The notes under the pieces were generated by a model. That model did no database searches and was not told the DNA's origin. It was given only the letters and a program-made list of their open reading frames with translations. Source: JAVKBW01 sp964352715 (GTDB lineage: Bacteria > Pseudomonadota > Alphaproteobacteria > UBA8366 > Aestuariispiraceae). Taken from it: 40,814 nucleotides of DNA. This document shows, one piece after another, positions 31,239 to 39,761 of the stretch (positions are counted from its first letter, which is position 1; each line of letters opens with the position of its first letter). The stretch is from the NCBI GenBank assembly GCA_964352715.1, contig CAYGSU010000035.1:1-40814 (forward strand), in the 5' to 3' direction. Position numbers and translations under genes: made by a program.

Positions 31239-33065
31239 ATGTGCGGTATAGCCGGCGTCTTTTCAACGAAGCCTCCCGATCACGGACGGATCGCCAATGT
31301 GCTGGCGACAATGCGAAATCGCGGGCCGGATGGCGAGGGCGTTTTTACCGCCTCCTGTGCCGGAAAAAATCTGACCCTGTTTCACACCCGCCTTTCGATC
31401 ATCGATCCGGTTTCGGCATCCGACCAGCCGATGACGCGCGGCGGCCTGACGCTGGTATTCAACGGCGAAATCTATAATCACATCGAACTTCGACGCGAGC
31501 TTGAAGGTCTGGGCCACAGCTTTCACACCGCCAGCGATACGGAAGTTGTGCTTTCGGCCTATGAGGAATGGCAAACCGACGCCTTTCGCCGATTTGAAGG
31601 CATGTGGGCGATGGCGCTGTTCGATGAGGCTCGGCAGTGTTTCGTGTTAAGCCGGGACCGGTTCGGTGAAAAACCGCTTTATGTCTGGAAGCGGCATGAC
31701 GACCTGTTTTTCGCGTCCGAAGTAAAGGCGATCTCGGCGATGGTCGGTGCGCGTCCGGCGGTCAACGATGCGCAAGTCCGTCGTTATCTCGTCAACGGAT
31801 ACAAGAGCCTGTATCCGTCGGGCGAGACGTTCTATCGGCAGATCGATGAATTTCCGAGAGCGAGTTATTGTGTTGTCGGCAATGGTGATGAGACGCCGCA
31901 GGCGTTCTGGTCGGTCGGGTTCGACCCGCAGTCGATGGCGCTGGCGGATGCGGTTGAAACCGCGCAATCGCTGGTAACTAGCGCTATCGATCTTCGGTTG
32001 CGGGCCGATGTGCCGGTGGCCATTCGCCTCAGTGGTGGCATCGATTCAAATGTAATCGCAGGCACGGCGCTGAAACGCCTGGGTCGTGATGTCGAGACGT
32101 TTTCTATCGTTGATGATGATCCGCGCTACGATGAAACCCTGCATATCGAAAAGGCCATTGCCTATTTCGGTGGACGACACCGGCGCATATCAATTCCCAA
32201 AACAGGGTTCTGGGAAAGAATGGACAGGCTGGTCCGGTATTTTGATGGGCCGATGATGACCATCTCGTACTACCTGCATGCGCTTGTGTCGGAAGCGATC
32301 CACGAAGCCGGTATCAAGGTTTCGCTTGGCGGTACCGGGGCAGACGAAATTTTCAGCGGTTATTACGACCACTATCTGTTCTGGTTGGCAGAAATGAAGG
32401 GCCGAGCGGATCATGCCGAACTGGTGCAGCAGTGGCGCGGCAGTTACGGAAGGTTCGTCCGCAACCCGTATCTTCAGGACCCGGATGCCTTTGCCAAAGA
32501 TCCGTCGGCGCGGGATCATATCTTTCTCGGTGCAGACAGGTTTTCCGGCTTTCTGACGGACGGATTTGCGGAAGCGCATCGGGAAACGGCATATTGTGAA
32601 GACGGTTTACGGAACCGGATGCTGAACGAACTGTTCGGCGAAACCGTACCGGTAATGCTACATGAGGACGATCTGGCGGCGATGGCGTATTCTGTTGAAA
32701 ACCGGGCCGCTTATCTTGATAGCCGGCTTGTCGAGTTTCTGTTTACGGTACCGTCGGAACATCTGATCCATGATGGATTGCCGAAGTATCTGCTGCGCGA
32801 GGCGGGCAGGGGCATTGTCGATCAGGATGTCCTGGCCAACCCGCGCAAACAGGGCATCAATGCGCCGGTGACGAACTTTCTCGATTTCAGCGATTCCGGT
32901 ACAAGAGACAGGCTGCTGTCGGATGGTCCATTGTTCGACTATGTCCAACGCGACAAGGTAGCGGCGTTGCTTGATACGCCGCTCGCGCTGAACAGTGAAA
33001 GCAAGTTCCTGTTTTCGCTGATCAGTCTGAAACTGTGGCTGGAAGCGATGGAAGACCCGCTATGA
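31239..33065 (+). CDS. AsnB-type glutamine-dependent amidotransferase
   Basis: This is a 608-aa asparagine-synthetase-like enzyme. The N-terminus is MCGIAGVF with catalytic Cys2 of the class II glutaminase. NFNGEIYNH-type contacts appear near residue 68 (VFNGEIYNH), and the synthetase domain has the pyrophosphate loop LSGGIDS (~263-269). In glycan clusters such proteins (e.g. WbpS of Pseudomonas O-antigen loci) amidate a sugar carboxylate. It begins 8 nt after maf and overlaps the next gene by 4 nt (ATGA). A role in sugar amidation is inferred from context. True asparagine synthesis cannot be excluded. Confidence 0.85.
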   Translation: MCGIAGVFSTKPPDHGRIANVLATMRNRGPDGEGVFTASCAGKNLTLFHTRLSIIDPVSASDQPMTRGGLTLVFNGEIYNHIELRRELEGLGHSFHTASDTEVVLSAYEEWQTDAFRRFEGMWAMALFDEARQCFVLSRDRFGEKPLYVWKRHDDLFFASEVKAISAMVGARPAVNDAQVRRYLVNGYKSLYPSGETFYRQIDEFPRASYCVVGNGDETPQAFWSVGFDPQSMALADAVETAQSLVTSAIDLRLRADVPVAIRLSGGIDSNVIAGTALKRLGRDVETFSIVDDDPRYDETLHIEKAIAYFGGRHRRISIPKTGFWERMDRLVRYFDGPMMTISYYLHALVSEAIHEAGIKVSLGGTGADEIFSGYYDHYLFWLAEMKGRADHAELVQQWRGSYGRFVRNPYLQDPDAFAKDPSARDHIFLGADRFSGFLTDGFAEAHRETAYCEDGLRNRMLNELFGETVPVMLHEDDLAAMAYSVENRAAYLDSRLVEFLFTVPSEHLIHDGLPKYLLREAGRGIVDQDVLANPRKQGINAPVTNFLDFSDSGTRDRLLSDGPLFDYVQRDKVAALLDTPLALNSESKFLFSLISLKLWLEAMEDPL

Positions 33066-34201
33066 CGATGACCTACTGTCAGCGCTGCATTCTGCCGGAT
33101 ACACGGCCCGGGATCGTGATAGACGAGGCAGGCATCTGCTCGGCCTGCCGCGGGCACGACTTGAAGGAAACCGGCATCGACTGGGTGGCGCGGGAACGGG
33201 AATTTGCGACACTTGTTGAAGACGCAAGAGCGCGGTCATCCGGTTATGACTGCATCGTGCCGGTCAGTGGCGGCAAGGATAGCTGGTACCAGATCATCAA
33301 GGCGCAGGAATATGGTCTGACAGTGCTGGCCGTTACCTGGCAGACGCCGGCGCGGACAGAAATCGGTCAGCGCAATCTGGACGAGATGATCCGCTGCCTC
33401 GGCGTCGATCATATCGACTACACGATTAACCCGGATGTCGAACGCCGCTTCATGCTGGCGGCGTTCGAGGATGTCGGCGCGACCGGCCTGCCGATGCACA
33501 TGGCGCTGTTCGCCATTCCCATCCGCCTTGCGGTGCAGATGCGCATCCCGCTGATTGTGTGGGGTGAAAATGCGCAGCTGGAATACGGCGGGACGGTGAA
33601 AGAACAGCTTGCCACCCGGCTCGATGCGGACTGGCTGGCGAAACACGGCTGCCTGCAATCCACCAATGCGGGTGACTGGGTCGGCAGACAGGGCCTTACG
33701 GAAGCTGACCTGGCGGCATACCGGCTGCCCGACAATCCGGATTTTTCGGTGGACTCCGTCTTCCTCGGCTCATTTTTCAAATGGTCGAGTTTTGAGAATA
33801 CACGTGTCGCAGAAGCGCACGGTTTCCGTTACGACAAAGGCGATCTCAGAACCGGAACCTGGGATTTTGCGGACATTGACTGTCGGTTTATCTCCCTGCA
33901 TCACTTTCTGAAGTGGTACAAGTTCGGCATAACCCGTACGTTCGATAACCTGTCGGTGCAAATCAGAGACGGGCAGATGTCGCGGTGCGAAGCGATAGAA
34001 TCCTTGAAAAACCAGGGGTTGCAGGTTCCTGAGGACGATATCGCGGCATTCTGCCGGTTTGTCGATCGACCGGTGGACTGGTTTTGGCAGACTTGCGAAA
34101 AGTTCCGAAACACGGATATTTGGGGTCGAGATGGAAACGTATGGAAAATACCGGGTTACCTGGTAGAGGATTGGGCATGGGAGACGAAAAGAGCGGACTG
34201 A
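33062..34201 (+). CDS. N-acetyl sugar amidotransferase (WbpG/PseA/LegA-type)
   Basis: This is a 379-aa PP-loop ATPase of the WbpG/PseA family, which converts an N-acetyl group of a nonulosonic or uronic sugar to an acetamidino group. The N-terminal cysteines C6, C9, C27 and C30 (CQRC...CSAC) form a probable metal site. The ATP loop PVSGGKDSWYQ is at residues ~66-76, and GENAQLEYGG and FKWSSFENTRVAEAHGF are conserved family segments. The known enzymes receive ammonia from HisH/HisF-like partners, which are absent here; the overlapping AsnB-type gene may fill this need. The start is chosen by the ATGA overlap. Confidence 0.85.
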   Translation: MTMTYCQRCILPDTRPGIVIDEAGICSACRGHDLKETGIDWVAREREFATLVEDARARSSGYDCIVPVSGGKDSWYQIIKAQEYGLTVLAVTWQTPARTEIGQRNLDEMIRCLGVDHIDYTINPDVERRFMLAAFEDVGATGLPMHMALFAIPIRLAVQMRIPLIVWGENAQLEYGGTVKEQLATRLDADWLAKHGCLQSTNAGDWVGRQGLTEADLAAYRLPDNPDFSVDSVFLGSFFKWSSFENTRVAEAHGFRYDKGDLRTGTWDFADIDCRFISLHHFLKWYKFGITRTFDNLSVQIRDGQMSRCEAIESLKNQGLQVPEDDIAAFCRFVDRPVDWFWQTCEKFRNTDIWGRDGNVWKIPGYLVEDWAWETKRAD

Positions 34202-34908
34202 GGGTAGCGGTCCTCACAACCGAGACGCTGCATCACGCGCATTTTGTCCGCGCGGTGGTAGACGTGTACCCGATGACGCGGGTTTTTGAGGAAAAGCGAC
34301 CGATTTCGGCCCGGTTCGAAACGGCGCACCCTTTCGAGGACGACCGAGCTGCCCATGAACGCGATACCTGGTTCGATGGCAAGGAGCGGACACTGAATGA
34401 ATTCGCGCCTGTCGAAACCTATTCCGACATCAATGATCCCGTCTGTATCCAGCATCTTGCCGAATTCAAACCCGACGCCATTATCGTGTTCGGCACCGGC
34501 AAGATCAGCGAAGAACTGATCAACATCCGCCCGGACCGTATCGTCAACCTGCACGGTGCGAACCCTGAACACTATGTCGGCATCGATACCCATCTCTGGG
34601 CGATCTATCACCGCGATTTTGAAGGTCTGGTGACGACATTGCACCGGGTAGAATCAATCATGGATCGTGGCGGCGTCGTGTTGAGCGCGGATATTCCGAT
34701 CAGACCCGGCATGAAAATGTATGAGTTGCGCCAGGCGAATACCGAGGTCTGTATTCAGCTCGTGCTGTCGGCGCTGGATCTGCTGGAAAAGTTCGACCAG
34801 TTCATTTCGCGGCCGCAAACCATGAAGGGCAGGCGGTATTCGTTCATGCCGGCGGTATTGAAAGACGATTGCCAGCGGTATTTCGAAACCTACACCGCTT
34901 CTCTTTAG
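34177..34908 (+). CDS. Sugar N-formyltransferase-like protein
   Basis: This is a 243-aa protein with the N10-formyl-tetrahydrofolate formyltransferase catalytic set: N124 and H126 in IVNLHGANPEH and an Asp near 163 in MDRGGVVLS. It starts LRVAVLTTETLHHAHFVRAV. It lacks the OB-fold of methionyl-tRNA formyltransferase and sits in a sugar-modification operon, so an amino-sugar substrate is likely. The ATG at 34177 follows AGAGGA by 7 nt and overlaps the 3' end of the amidotransferase gene by 25 nt; earlier in-frame Met codons have no good ribosome site. It is a distant relative of the flaF-linked formyltransferase at 22412. Confidence 0.78.
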   Translation: MGDEKSGLRVAVLTTETLHHAHFVRAVVDVYPMTRVFEEKRPISARFETAHPFEDDRAAHERDTWFDGKERTLNEFAPVETYSDINDPVCIQHLAEFKPDAIIVFGTGKISEELINIRPDRIVNLHGANPEHYVGIDTHLWAIYHRDFEGLVTTLHRVESIMDRGGVVLSADIPIRPGMKMYELRQANTEVCIQLVLSALDLLEKFDQFISRPQTMKGRRYSFMPAVLKDDCQRYFETYTASL

Positions 34909-35727
34909 ATGATGACCAGCGAAGAGCCGCCAGATAACTGCGTATTCTGCGGCTCAAGCGGCTGGAAGCGGCAAGCGTCGTTTGATGCGCCGCCGGTTGG
35001 CGAAACTGATTTCGGTCTTGCCGATTACCACCGCAGCCTTTGGCAATGCGGGCAATGCGGCCATGTCATCAACCATCACCGGATGACTCTCGACGACCTG
35101 TATACATCCGCGTATTGGGACCGTACCTATGGCGGCAACCGCATGGCGGCGACCTATGACCGCATCATGGCGCTGCCGGAAGCGCAGTCGGATAACCGGG
35201 CGCGGGTTAAACGGATTTGCACCTATTGCGACGAGATTGGTCGACCGCACCGGCACAGCGTGCTGGATGTCGGGTCCGGTCTGGCAGTGTTTCCCGCCGT
35301 GATGCGGATGGCAGGCTGGCAGGCGACGGCGCTTGACCCGGACCAGCGGGGCGCGGCGCATGCGGAAGCAAAAGCCGGGGTCGACGCCATCGCCGGCGAT
35401 TTCATGACGGTGCAGCTCGATAGCACTTACGGTCTGGTCAGTTTCAACAAGGTGCTGGAGCATGTGCGTGACCCGGTCGGCCTGCTGGCGCGGGCAAAGC
35501 CGGCACTGGATGCGGACGGGCTGGTGTATGTGGAACTGCCGGACGGCGAGGCGGCGTTGAAGGACAGCCCCGGCCGAGAGGAATTCTTCGTCGAACACTA
35601 CGATGCGTATTCGATGGCCTCTATCGTGATGCTGGCGAAAAAGGCCGGTTTCCGGTGCGATCTGGCCGAACGCGTACGCGAACCAAGCGGCAAGTACACC
35701 CTGCGCGCGTTCCTGTCCGCCGACTGA
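34909..35727 (+). CDS. SAM-dependent methyltransferase with N-terminal zinc site
   Basis: This is a 272-aa class I methyltransferase. Two CxxC pairs near the N-terminus (C11/C14 and C47/C50) suggest a zinc-binding lead, as in the sugar C-methyltransferase group. The SAM-binding motif I is VLDVGSGLAVF (~118-128), with acidic ALDPDQRG after the second strand and SFNKVLEHVRDP at the motif-IV position. It starts immediately after the stop of the formyltransferase gene (no intervening nucleotide). It probably methylates the sugar made or attached by this operon; the position methylated is unknown. Confidence 0.85.
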   Translation: MMTSEEPPDNCVFCGSSGWKRQASFDAPPVGETDFGLADYHRSLWQCGQCGHVINHHRMTLDDLYTSAYWDRTYGGNRMAATYDRIMALPEAQSDNRARVKRICTYCDEIGRPHRHSVLDVGSGLAVFPAVMRMAGWQATALDPDQRGAAHAEAKAGVDAIAGDFMTVQLDSTYGLVSFNKVLEHVRDPVGLLARAKPALDADGLVYVELPDGEAALKDSPGREEFFVEHYDAYSMASIVMLAKKAGFRCDLAERVREPSGKYTLRAFLSAD

Positions 35728-36425
35728 TGCCCGGCCCCGCGATCCCGGACTTTCTGAAACCGTCGCCGTTCGAGGCAGAGTATCTGGGCGGACCAGTGTA
35801 CCGGCTGGCCGATCCGGCGGCAGCGGCGCAGGCGGTTCGGTTCGGGCAGCAGGCCGGCGCGGTGCTGATTTCCTGCCGAACCAATGCAGACCTGTCGATG
35901 GCCGGTTTCCGGAAGATCGAAACACTGGTAACGCTGGAAAGAGAAACCCCGCCGGAAACGTCGGTGCCGACGGGTTTCACACTTCGCGATGCGACGACGG
36001 CGGATATCGATAGCTGCCGGAGCATCGCCATCGCCGAATTGCGTCAGAACCGGTTCCATGCCGACCCGAAAATAGACAATGGTGCGGCGGACGCCTTGCG
36101 CGCCGCCTGGATCGAAAACGCCATCCGGGGACGGGCCGACCGTGTGCTTGTCGCCTGCAGGGGTAATGATGTGATCGGTTTCAATGCGCTGCTGCGGCGC
36201 GATGATGCAATCGTCATCGATCTGATCGCCGTTTCCGGCGTGGTGCAGGGGCGCGGTGTCGGTAGAGCGCTGGTTGTGTCGATCGGGCAGGGCGAAAGCG
36301 TCAGCCGCATCCGCGTTGGCACCCAGGCCGCAAACGAGGCGTCGCTCGCTTTCTATAAACGTCTCGGCTTCCGGGAAGCAGACCGGCAGGATACTTGGCA
36401 CTGGACGCCCGGTCCTAGTCGATGA
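35727..36425 (+). CDS. GNAT N-acetyltransferase, WecD-like
   Basis: This is a 232-aa protein. The C-terminal ~150 residues are a GNAT fold with the acetyl-CoA loop RGVGRALV (~174-181) and the NEASLAFYKRLGF end. The FHADPKI-x-NGAADALRAAW segment and length resemble WecD-type amino-sugar N-acetyltransferases. The start overlaps the methyltransferase TGA by 1 nt (TGATG). It is the last gene of the plus-strand glycosylation operon, and its stop region overlaps the 3' end of the Doc-like gene on the opposite strand by 11 nt. Confidence 0.82.
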   Translation: MPGPAIPDFLKPSPFEAEYLGGPVYRLADPAAAAQAVRFGQQAGAVLISCRTNADLSMAGFRKIETLVTLERETPPETSVPTGFTLRDATTADIDSCRSIAIAELRQNRFHADPKIDNGAADALRAAWIENAIRGRADRVLVACRGNDVIGFNALLRRDDAIVIDLIAVSGVVQGRGVGRALVVSIGQGESVSRIRVGTQAANEASLAFYKRLGFREADRQDTWHWTPGPSR

Positions 36426-36807
36426 ATTTGCTTCGAAACCAGATCGAGAGATCCTGTTCGCTCACGGCGCTTGATGCCAAGCCTTCCATCATCCTGATGG
36501 CATCCAGTTGATCGAACTTCAGCCTGTATCCGTTATCAGCAAGAAACAGTCTGGCAGAAACCCACGCAATTCTCTTGTTCCCGTCCACGAAGCCGTGATT
36601 CTTCTCCAGTCCGTAAGCATACGAGGCGGCAAGATCCGCCGCATCGGGATCGCCGTAGTGAGCAAGATTTTGAGGCCGAGCTAACGCCGATTCAATGGCG
36701 CCTAGGTCGCGAATGCCATCGGACCCGCCGTGTTCGGCGATCTGGCGGTCATGAATTGCGAAAACGACATCCGGCCTGACCCAGCGCCAGACTCTCCTAG
36801 TGGTCAT
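36415..36807 (-). CDS. Doc-like toxin (Fic fold, death-on-curing family)
   Basis: This is a 130-aa Fic/Doc protein. The catalytic motif HGFVDGNKR (71-79) matches HxFx(D/N)(A/G)NKR of Doc, the kinase-type toxin that phosphorylates EF-Tu in phage P1. GGSDGIRDLGAIESALARP is the usual N-terminal segment. The start overlaps the antitoxin stop by 4 nt. The order antitoxin then toxin, tight coupling and size are all typical. The 3' end runs into the GNAT gene tail-to-tail. Confidence 0.88.
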   Translation of the reverse strand: MTTRRVWRWVRPDVVFAIHDRQIAEHGGSDGIRDLGAIESALARPQNLAHYGDPDAADLAASYAYGLEKNHGFVDGNKRIAWVSARLFLADNGYRLKFDQLDAIRMMEGLASSAVSEQDLSIWFRSKFID

Positions 36808-37031
36808 TTGGAAAGGGCGCGCAGGACTTCACGGTCTTCATGCATGATATCCTCAGCCAGCGCATTCTGACGTTCGAATTCCGGATCGTAGGCAGTTATT
36901 CGAAAACCGCCATCAGGCGCTTCGGTCAGAAAAACGGTGTCGCCTTTTTTGAGGCGCATTTTAGCCATCGCTTCCTTGTTGAAAATGATGCCGGATGACG
37001 TTCCGATAGTCGTAACTTTTGCCGAGATCAT
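36804..37031 (-). CDS. AbrB/MazE-type antitoxin
   Basis: This is a 75-aa SpoVT/AbrB swapped-hairpin DNA-binding protein (VTTIGTSSGIIFNKEAMAKMRLKKGDTVFLTEAPDGGFRIT), with a charged C-terminal tail (EDIMHEDREVLRALSK) that would neutralise the Doc-like toxin. AAGGAG lies 7 nt upstream of the ATG. A perfect 22-bp palindrome just upstream is the probable autoregulatory operator. Confidence 0.85.
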   Translation of the reverse strand: MISAKVTTIGTSSGIIFNKEAMAKMRLKKGDTVFLTEAPDGGFRITAYDPEFERQNALAEDIMHEDREVLRALSK

Positions 37032-37044
37032 GAAAATCTCCTTT

Positions 37045-37066
37045 CATTATAATAAGTATTATAATG
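37045..37066 (-). promoter_or_regulatory. 22-bp palindromic operator of the toxin-antitoxin module
   Basis: CATTATAATA-AG-TATTATAATG has perfect 10-bp arms with a 2-nt spacer, 14 nt before the antitoxin ATG. Each arm contains TATAAT, so the operator overlaps the -10 box and a bound AbrB-type dimer would block the promoter. A second palindrome, CCACGTGG, lies at 37084-37091. Confidence 0.8.
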
Positions 37067-37095
37067 ATGTTTGGGAAAACAATCCACGTGGAAAT

Positions 37096-37566
37096 TTAAA
37101 AATACAGCTTGAAGCCTTCATGCGTCGGTTGAAACCCGATGCGCTCGTAGAAGCGGACCGTGTCGGTGCGGGCCTTGTTCATCGTCAGTTGAACGAAATC
37201 GCAGTTGCGGTCGCGGCATTGCTGCAGGGCCCAGTCGAAATAGCGCTTTCCGATGCCCTGCCCACGCAGGGATTTATCCACCCGCACCGCCTCGATCTGG
37301 CCGCGCTTCACGCCGCGTTGCGCAACACCGGGGATGAACGTGATCTGCAGGGTACCGATAACCTTGCCGTCGAGAACGGCTACGCTCAGCAACTGGTTGG
37401 GATCAGCGGAAACGGCCAGAAAGCCGGCAACATAGCCGGGGTCCAGCGGCAGGGTCGCTTCCTCCCGGTTCCGGCCCAGGGAATCGTCGGCCAGCAGCCC
37501 GACGATGGCGGGCAGATCGGCTTCGGTCGCCTGCCTGAAGGTCAGGGTATCAAACCGGTTCGTCAT
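37096..37566 (-). CDS. GNAT family N-acetyltransferase
   Basis: This is a 156-aa GNAT protein: FRQATEADLPAIVGLLADD at the start, GKVIGTLQITFIPG, the acetyl-CoA loop RGQGIGKRYFDWAL (~108-121), and TVRFYERIGF at the end. It is similar to amino-acid or small-molecule acetyltransferases. Its 5' end overlaps the 112-aa gene by 17 nt, so it belongs to the leftward sugar operon and may acetylate a sugar intermediate. The substrate is not evident. Confidence 0.85.
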   Translation of the reverse strand: MTNRFDTLTFRQATEADLPAIVGLLADDSLGRNREEATLPLDPGYVAGFLAVSADPNQLLSVAVLDGKVIGTLQITFIPGVAQRGVKRGQIEAVRVDKSLRGQGIGKRYFDWALQQCRDRNCDFVQLTMNKARTDTVRFYERIGFQPTHEGFKLYF

Positions 37567-37888
37567 CCAGCCACTTCAGCACGGTGATTGTCTGCTGTTC
37601 GCAATAGGCATCGAAGGACGGCATTTTCGTCTGTTCCACCAGCAACACATAGTGACGCCCTTCCGGGTTCGATACCAGGGCGGTACGAAAGCCGTTGTCC
37701 CGGAGCCGTCCGTTGATCGACGGCGTGGCGTAGAAGCCCCAGTCCTTTCGCGCGACATCGTATTCCGCGCCGGTTTCGGTCTTGAACGTGATCAGTTCAT
37801 CCGTCGCAAGCTCGATATCGGCGACGTGAGAGATTTCGACATCCTTCACGGTGAAGCGCCGGGCAGGGGTCTGGCGGTCTACTTTCAT
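37550..37888 (-). CDS. Conserved-looking hypothetical protein in sugar operon
   Basis: This is a 112-aa soluble protein with no recognisable family. It is rich in beta-strand-like segments (ITFKTETGAEYDVARKDWGFYATPSI, GFRTALVSNPEGRHYVLLVEQ) and ends with LKWLDDE. It has no signal peptide or membrane segment. It sits between the cytidylyltransferase (16 nt upstream) and the GNAT gene (17-nt overlap), so it is probably cotranslated with them and serves the sugar pathway, perhaps as an accessory factor. Its function is unknown. Confidence 0.65.
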   Translation of the reverse strand: MKVDRQTPARRFTVKDVEISHVADIELATDELITFKTETGAEYDVARKDWGFYATPSINGRLRDNGFRTALVSNPEGRHYVLLVEQTKMPSFDAYCEQQTITVLKWLDDEPV

Positions 37889-37904
37889 GGCGGTAAGCCG
37901 ATCC

Positions 37905-38612
37905 TTACTCTTTTTTCAGTTCCTTGCCGCCCCATTCCTGGGTCACGCTGACCACCTCGTCCAGCGGCGCGGTAACCGGATCGGACAGATGATCGTATAC
38001 CCATTTTGTGCGCACGTAATCCTGTTCCGTATCGACCGCGATGGAGATGTTTTCGTACCGGTCGTCCGGTGCTTCCAGACTGCTGATCATGAAGATATCC
38101 GGGTTTTCATAGAAATACGCGGTCACATGTTCCAGATATCGCATGTCCCGCGTGGCGGCGCACAGGCGCGACAGGGCGGCGGTATCGACCGCTTCGGCGC
38201 TGCAGCCCACCGGATAGCTTCGCTTCAGCACATTGGTGGCGACCTCAACGCCGTCATCGATGTAGAGATCGGCGACCTGATCCACCACCGCCGGATCGAT
38301 GAACGGGCTGTCGCCGCAGATCCGGATGAACCAGTCCAGCCTGTTGGCCTTGGCGCAGGCGAGGCACCGGCCGGCGACGTCTTCCGGATCGCCGCGAAAG
38401 GCTTCGATTCCTTCGTCCTTCGCAAAGTCTTCCAGCGGGTCGTCCACGTCCGATTTGCTGGTGGCAAGAATGATCCGGTTGACTGTCCCGCACCGGCGCA
38501 GCCGTTCCAGCGTCAGATGCAGCAGCGGCTTGCCGCCGAGATCAAGCAACCCCTTGCCGGGCAGCCGGCGCGAATTCAGGCGCGCCAGCACGATATGCGC
38601 TGCATGTTCCAT
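37905..38612 (-). CDS. SpsF/NeuA-like cytidylyltransferase
   Basis: This is a 235-aa nucleotidyltransferase of the SpsF/CMP-sugar synthetase group. It has IVLARLNSRRLPGKGLLDLGGKPLL (nucleotide-binding loop, ~7-31), RIILATSKSDVDDPLEDFA, FRGDPEDVAGR and IRICGDSPFIDP (~95-105, the metal-binding Asp). It would activate a sugar, probably as a CMP derivative, for transfer by the Maf or FlmG-like enzymes. The exact sugar is not shown by the sequence. Confidence 0.82.
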   Translation of the reverse strand: MEHAAHIVLARLNSRRLPGKGLLDLGGKPLLHLTLERLRRCGTVNRIILATSKSDVDDPLEDFAKDEGIEAFRGDPEDVAGRCLACAKANRLDWFIRICGDSPFIDPAVVDQVADLYIDDGVEVATNVLKRSYPVGCSAEAVDTAALSRLCAATRDMRYLEHVTAYFYENPDIFMISSLEAPDDRYENISIAVDTEQDYVRTKWVYDHLSDPVTAPLDEVVSVTQEWGGKELKKE

Positions 38613-38648
38613 TCTATTGACCTTTCCTGTGCCCCATACCTGAAAAAG

Positions 38649-39728
38649 TCAGCCCTGGTTGCGCATCCGTTTCGCCCGTTCCCACTGTTCGACATAGTAT
38701 TCGCAATAGGCCTTGAAGCCTTTTTCCAGCGGCCATTCCGGTTCGAAGCCGAGTACGCTGCGGGCCCGTTCGATGGAAAGCGTGCCGCGGATCGGTTTGT
38801 CGACGGCGCGCGGCCGTTCTTCGAGAATGGTATCCGGCACGATGCTTTTCACGATCGCCGCCAGATCGGCGATGGTGCGGGCATTGCCGAAGGTCAGGTT
38901 GAAGGTGCTGGATTTGTCGGGGTTGTCATGCAGCGCCAAAGCCCGCACCTGGCCCTGCACGAGATCCCTGATATAGGTGAAATCGAGCCGTCCGTCGCCA
39001 CCGCCTTCCAGCAGCAGCGGCTTGCCGGTCAGCGCGTTCTCGATGAAAACCTGGCTGACCCGGCGCGAAATGCAGCGTTCGCCGTATAGCGCCGACGGGC
39101 GGATGATGGTCGAGCCGACGCCGTATTGCGCCCGGTAGGTGCGCACCAGCCGTTCGCCCATGTATTTGGCGTTGGCGTAGATGCCTTCCGGGCGCGGGAA
39201 GGTGCGTTCATCGACCTGATCGCCGTCGAAATCGCCGTACACCGTGCTGGACGACATGAACATCACCTGGTTGCAGGTGTCCCGCCGGGCGCGGACCAGT
39301 TCCAGCACGTTGCGCAGGGTAATCAGCTGGATATCGAAACACAGGCCCGGTTCCTGCTTGGCATCGACCGCGCTGGCGATGGCGGAAAGATGCACCACCT
39401 TGGTCGGGTTCACTTCCTCGAAACAGCGGGCGAGGTCGGTCAGGATGCGGGCATCGGCGTTGCGCATGACGATGCGGGCCGCGCGCATCTGGGCGAACCG
39501 GTCCTGCAGGAACCCTTCATAGGCGGTGCGCTGCACCTGGTTCTGGTCCAGCGTGAAGGCGTTCTCGATCAGGCTGTTGACCATCAGGTTATCGACGATG
39601 GTGACTTCCGCGCCCATGCGCGCCAGTTCCAGCGCCAGATTGTGGCCGATGAACCCGGCCCCGCCGACCAGCATGATGCGCTGGCCTTTCAGTTTCGGGA
39701 TAAGGCTTTCATAGGGAATGCTGCTCAT
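38649..39728 (-). CDS. NAD-dependent epimerase/dehydratase (extended SDR)
   Basis: This is a 359-aa extended short-chain dehydrogenase acting on a nucleotide sugar. It has the Rossmann GGAGFIGHNLA (~22-32), SSSTVYG with the catalytic Ser/Thr, and YANAK (the YxxxK pair), followed by RPSALYGE. It resembles 4-epimerases or UronA-type enzymes more than the PseB dehydratase. It lies 33 nt after the aminotransferase and 36 nt before the cytidylyltransferase, so these form a nucleotide-sugar pathway. Confidence 0.87.
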   Translation of the reverse strand: MSSIPYESLIPKLKGQRIMLVGGAGFIGHNLALELARMGAEVTIVDNLMVNSLIENAFTLDQNQVQRTAYEGFLQDRFAQMRAARIVMRNADARILTDLARCFEEVNPTKVVHLSAIASAVDAKQEPGLCFDIQLITLRNVLELVRARRDTCNQVMFMSSSTVYGDFDGDQVDERTFPRPEGIYANAKYMGERLVRTYRAQYGVGSTIIRPSALYGERCISRRVSQVFIENALTGKPLLLEGGGDGRLDFTYIRDLVQGQVRALALHDNPDKSSTFNLTFGNARTIADLAAIVKSIVPDTILEERPRAVDKPIRGTLSIERARSVLGFEPEWPLEKGFKAYCEYYVEQWERAKRMRNQG

Positions 39729-39761
39729 GTCGGTCTCGCTTCTACGATCATCGAACCAGTA

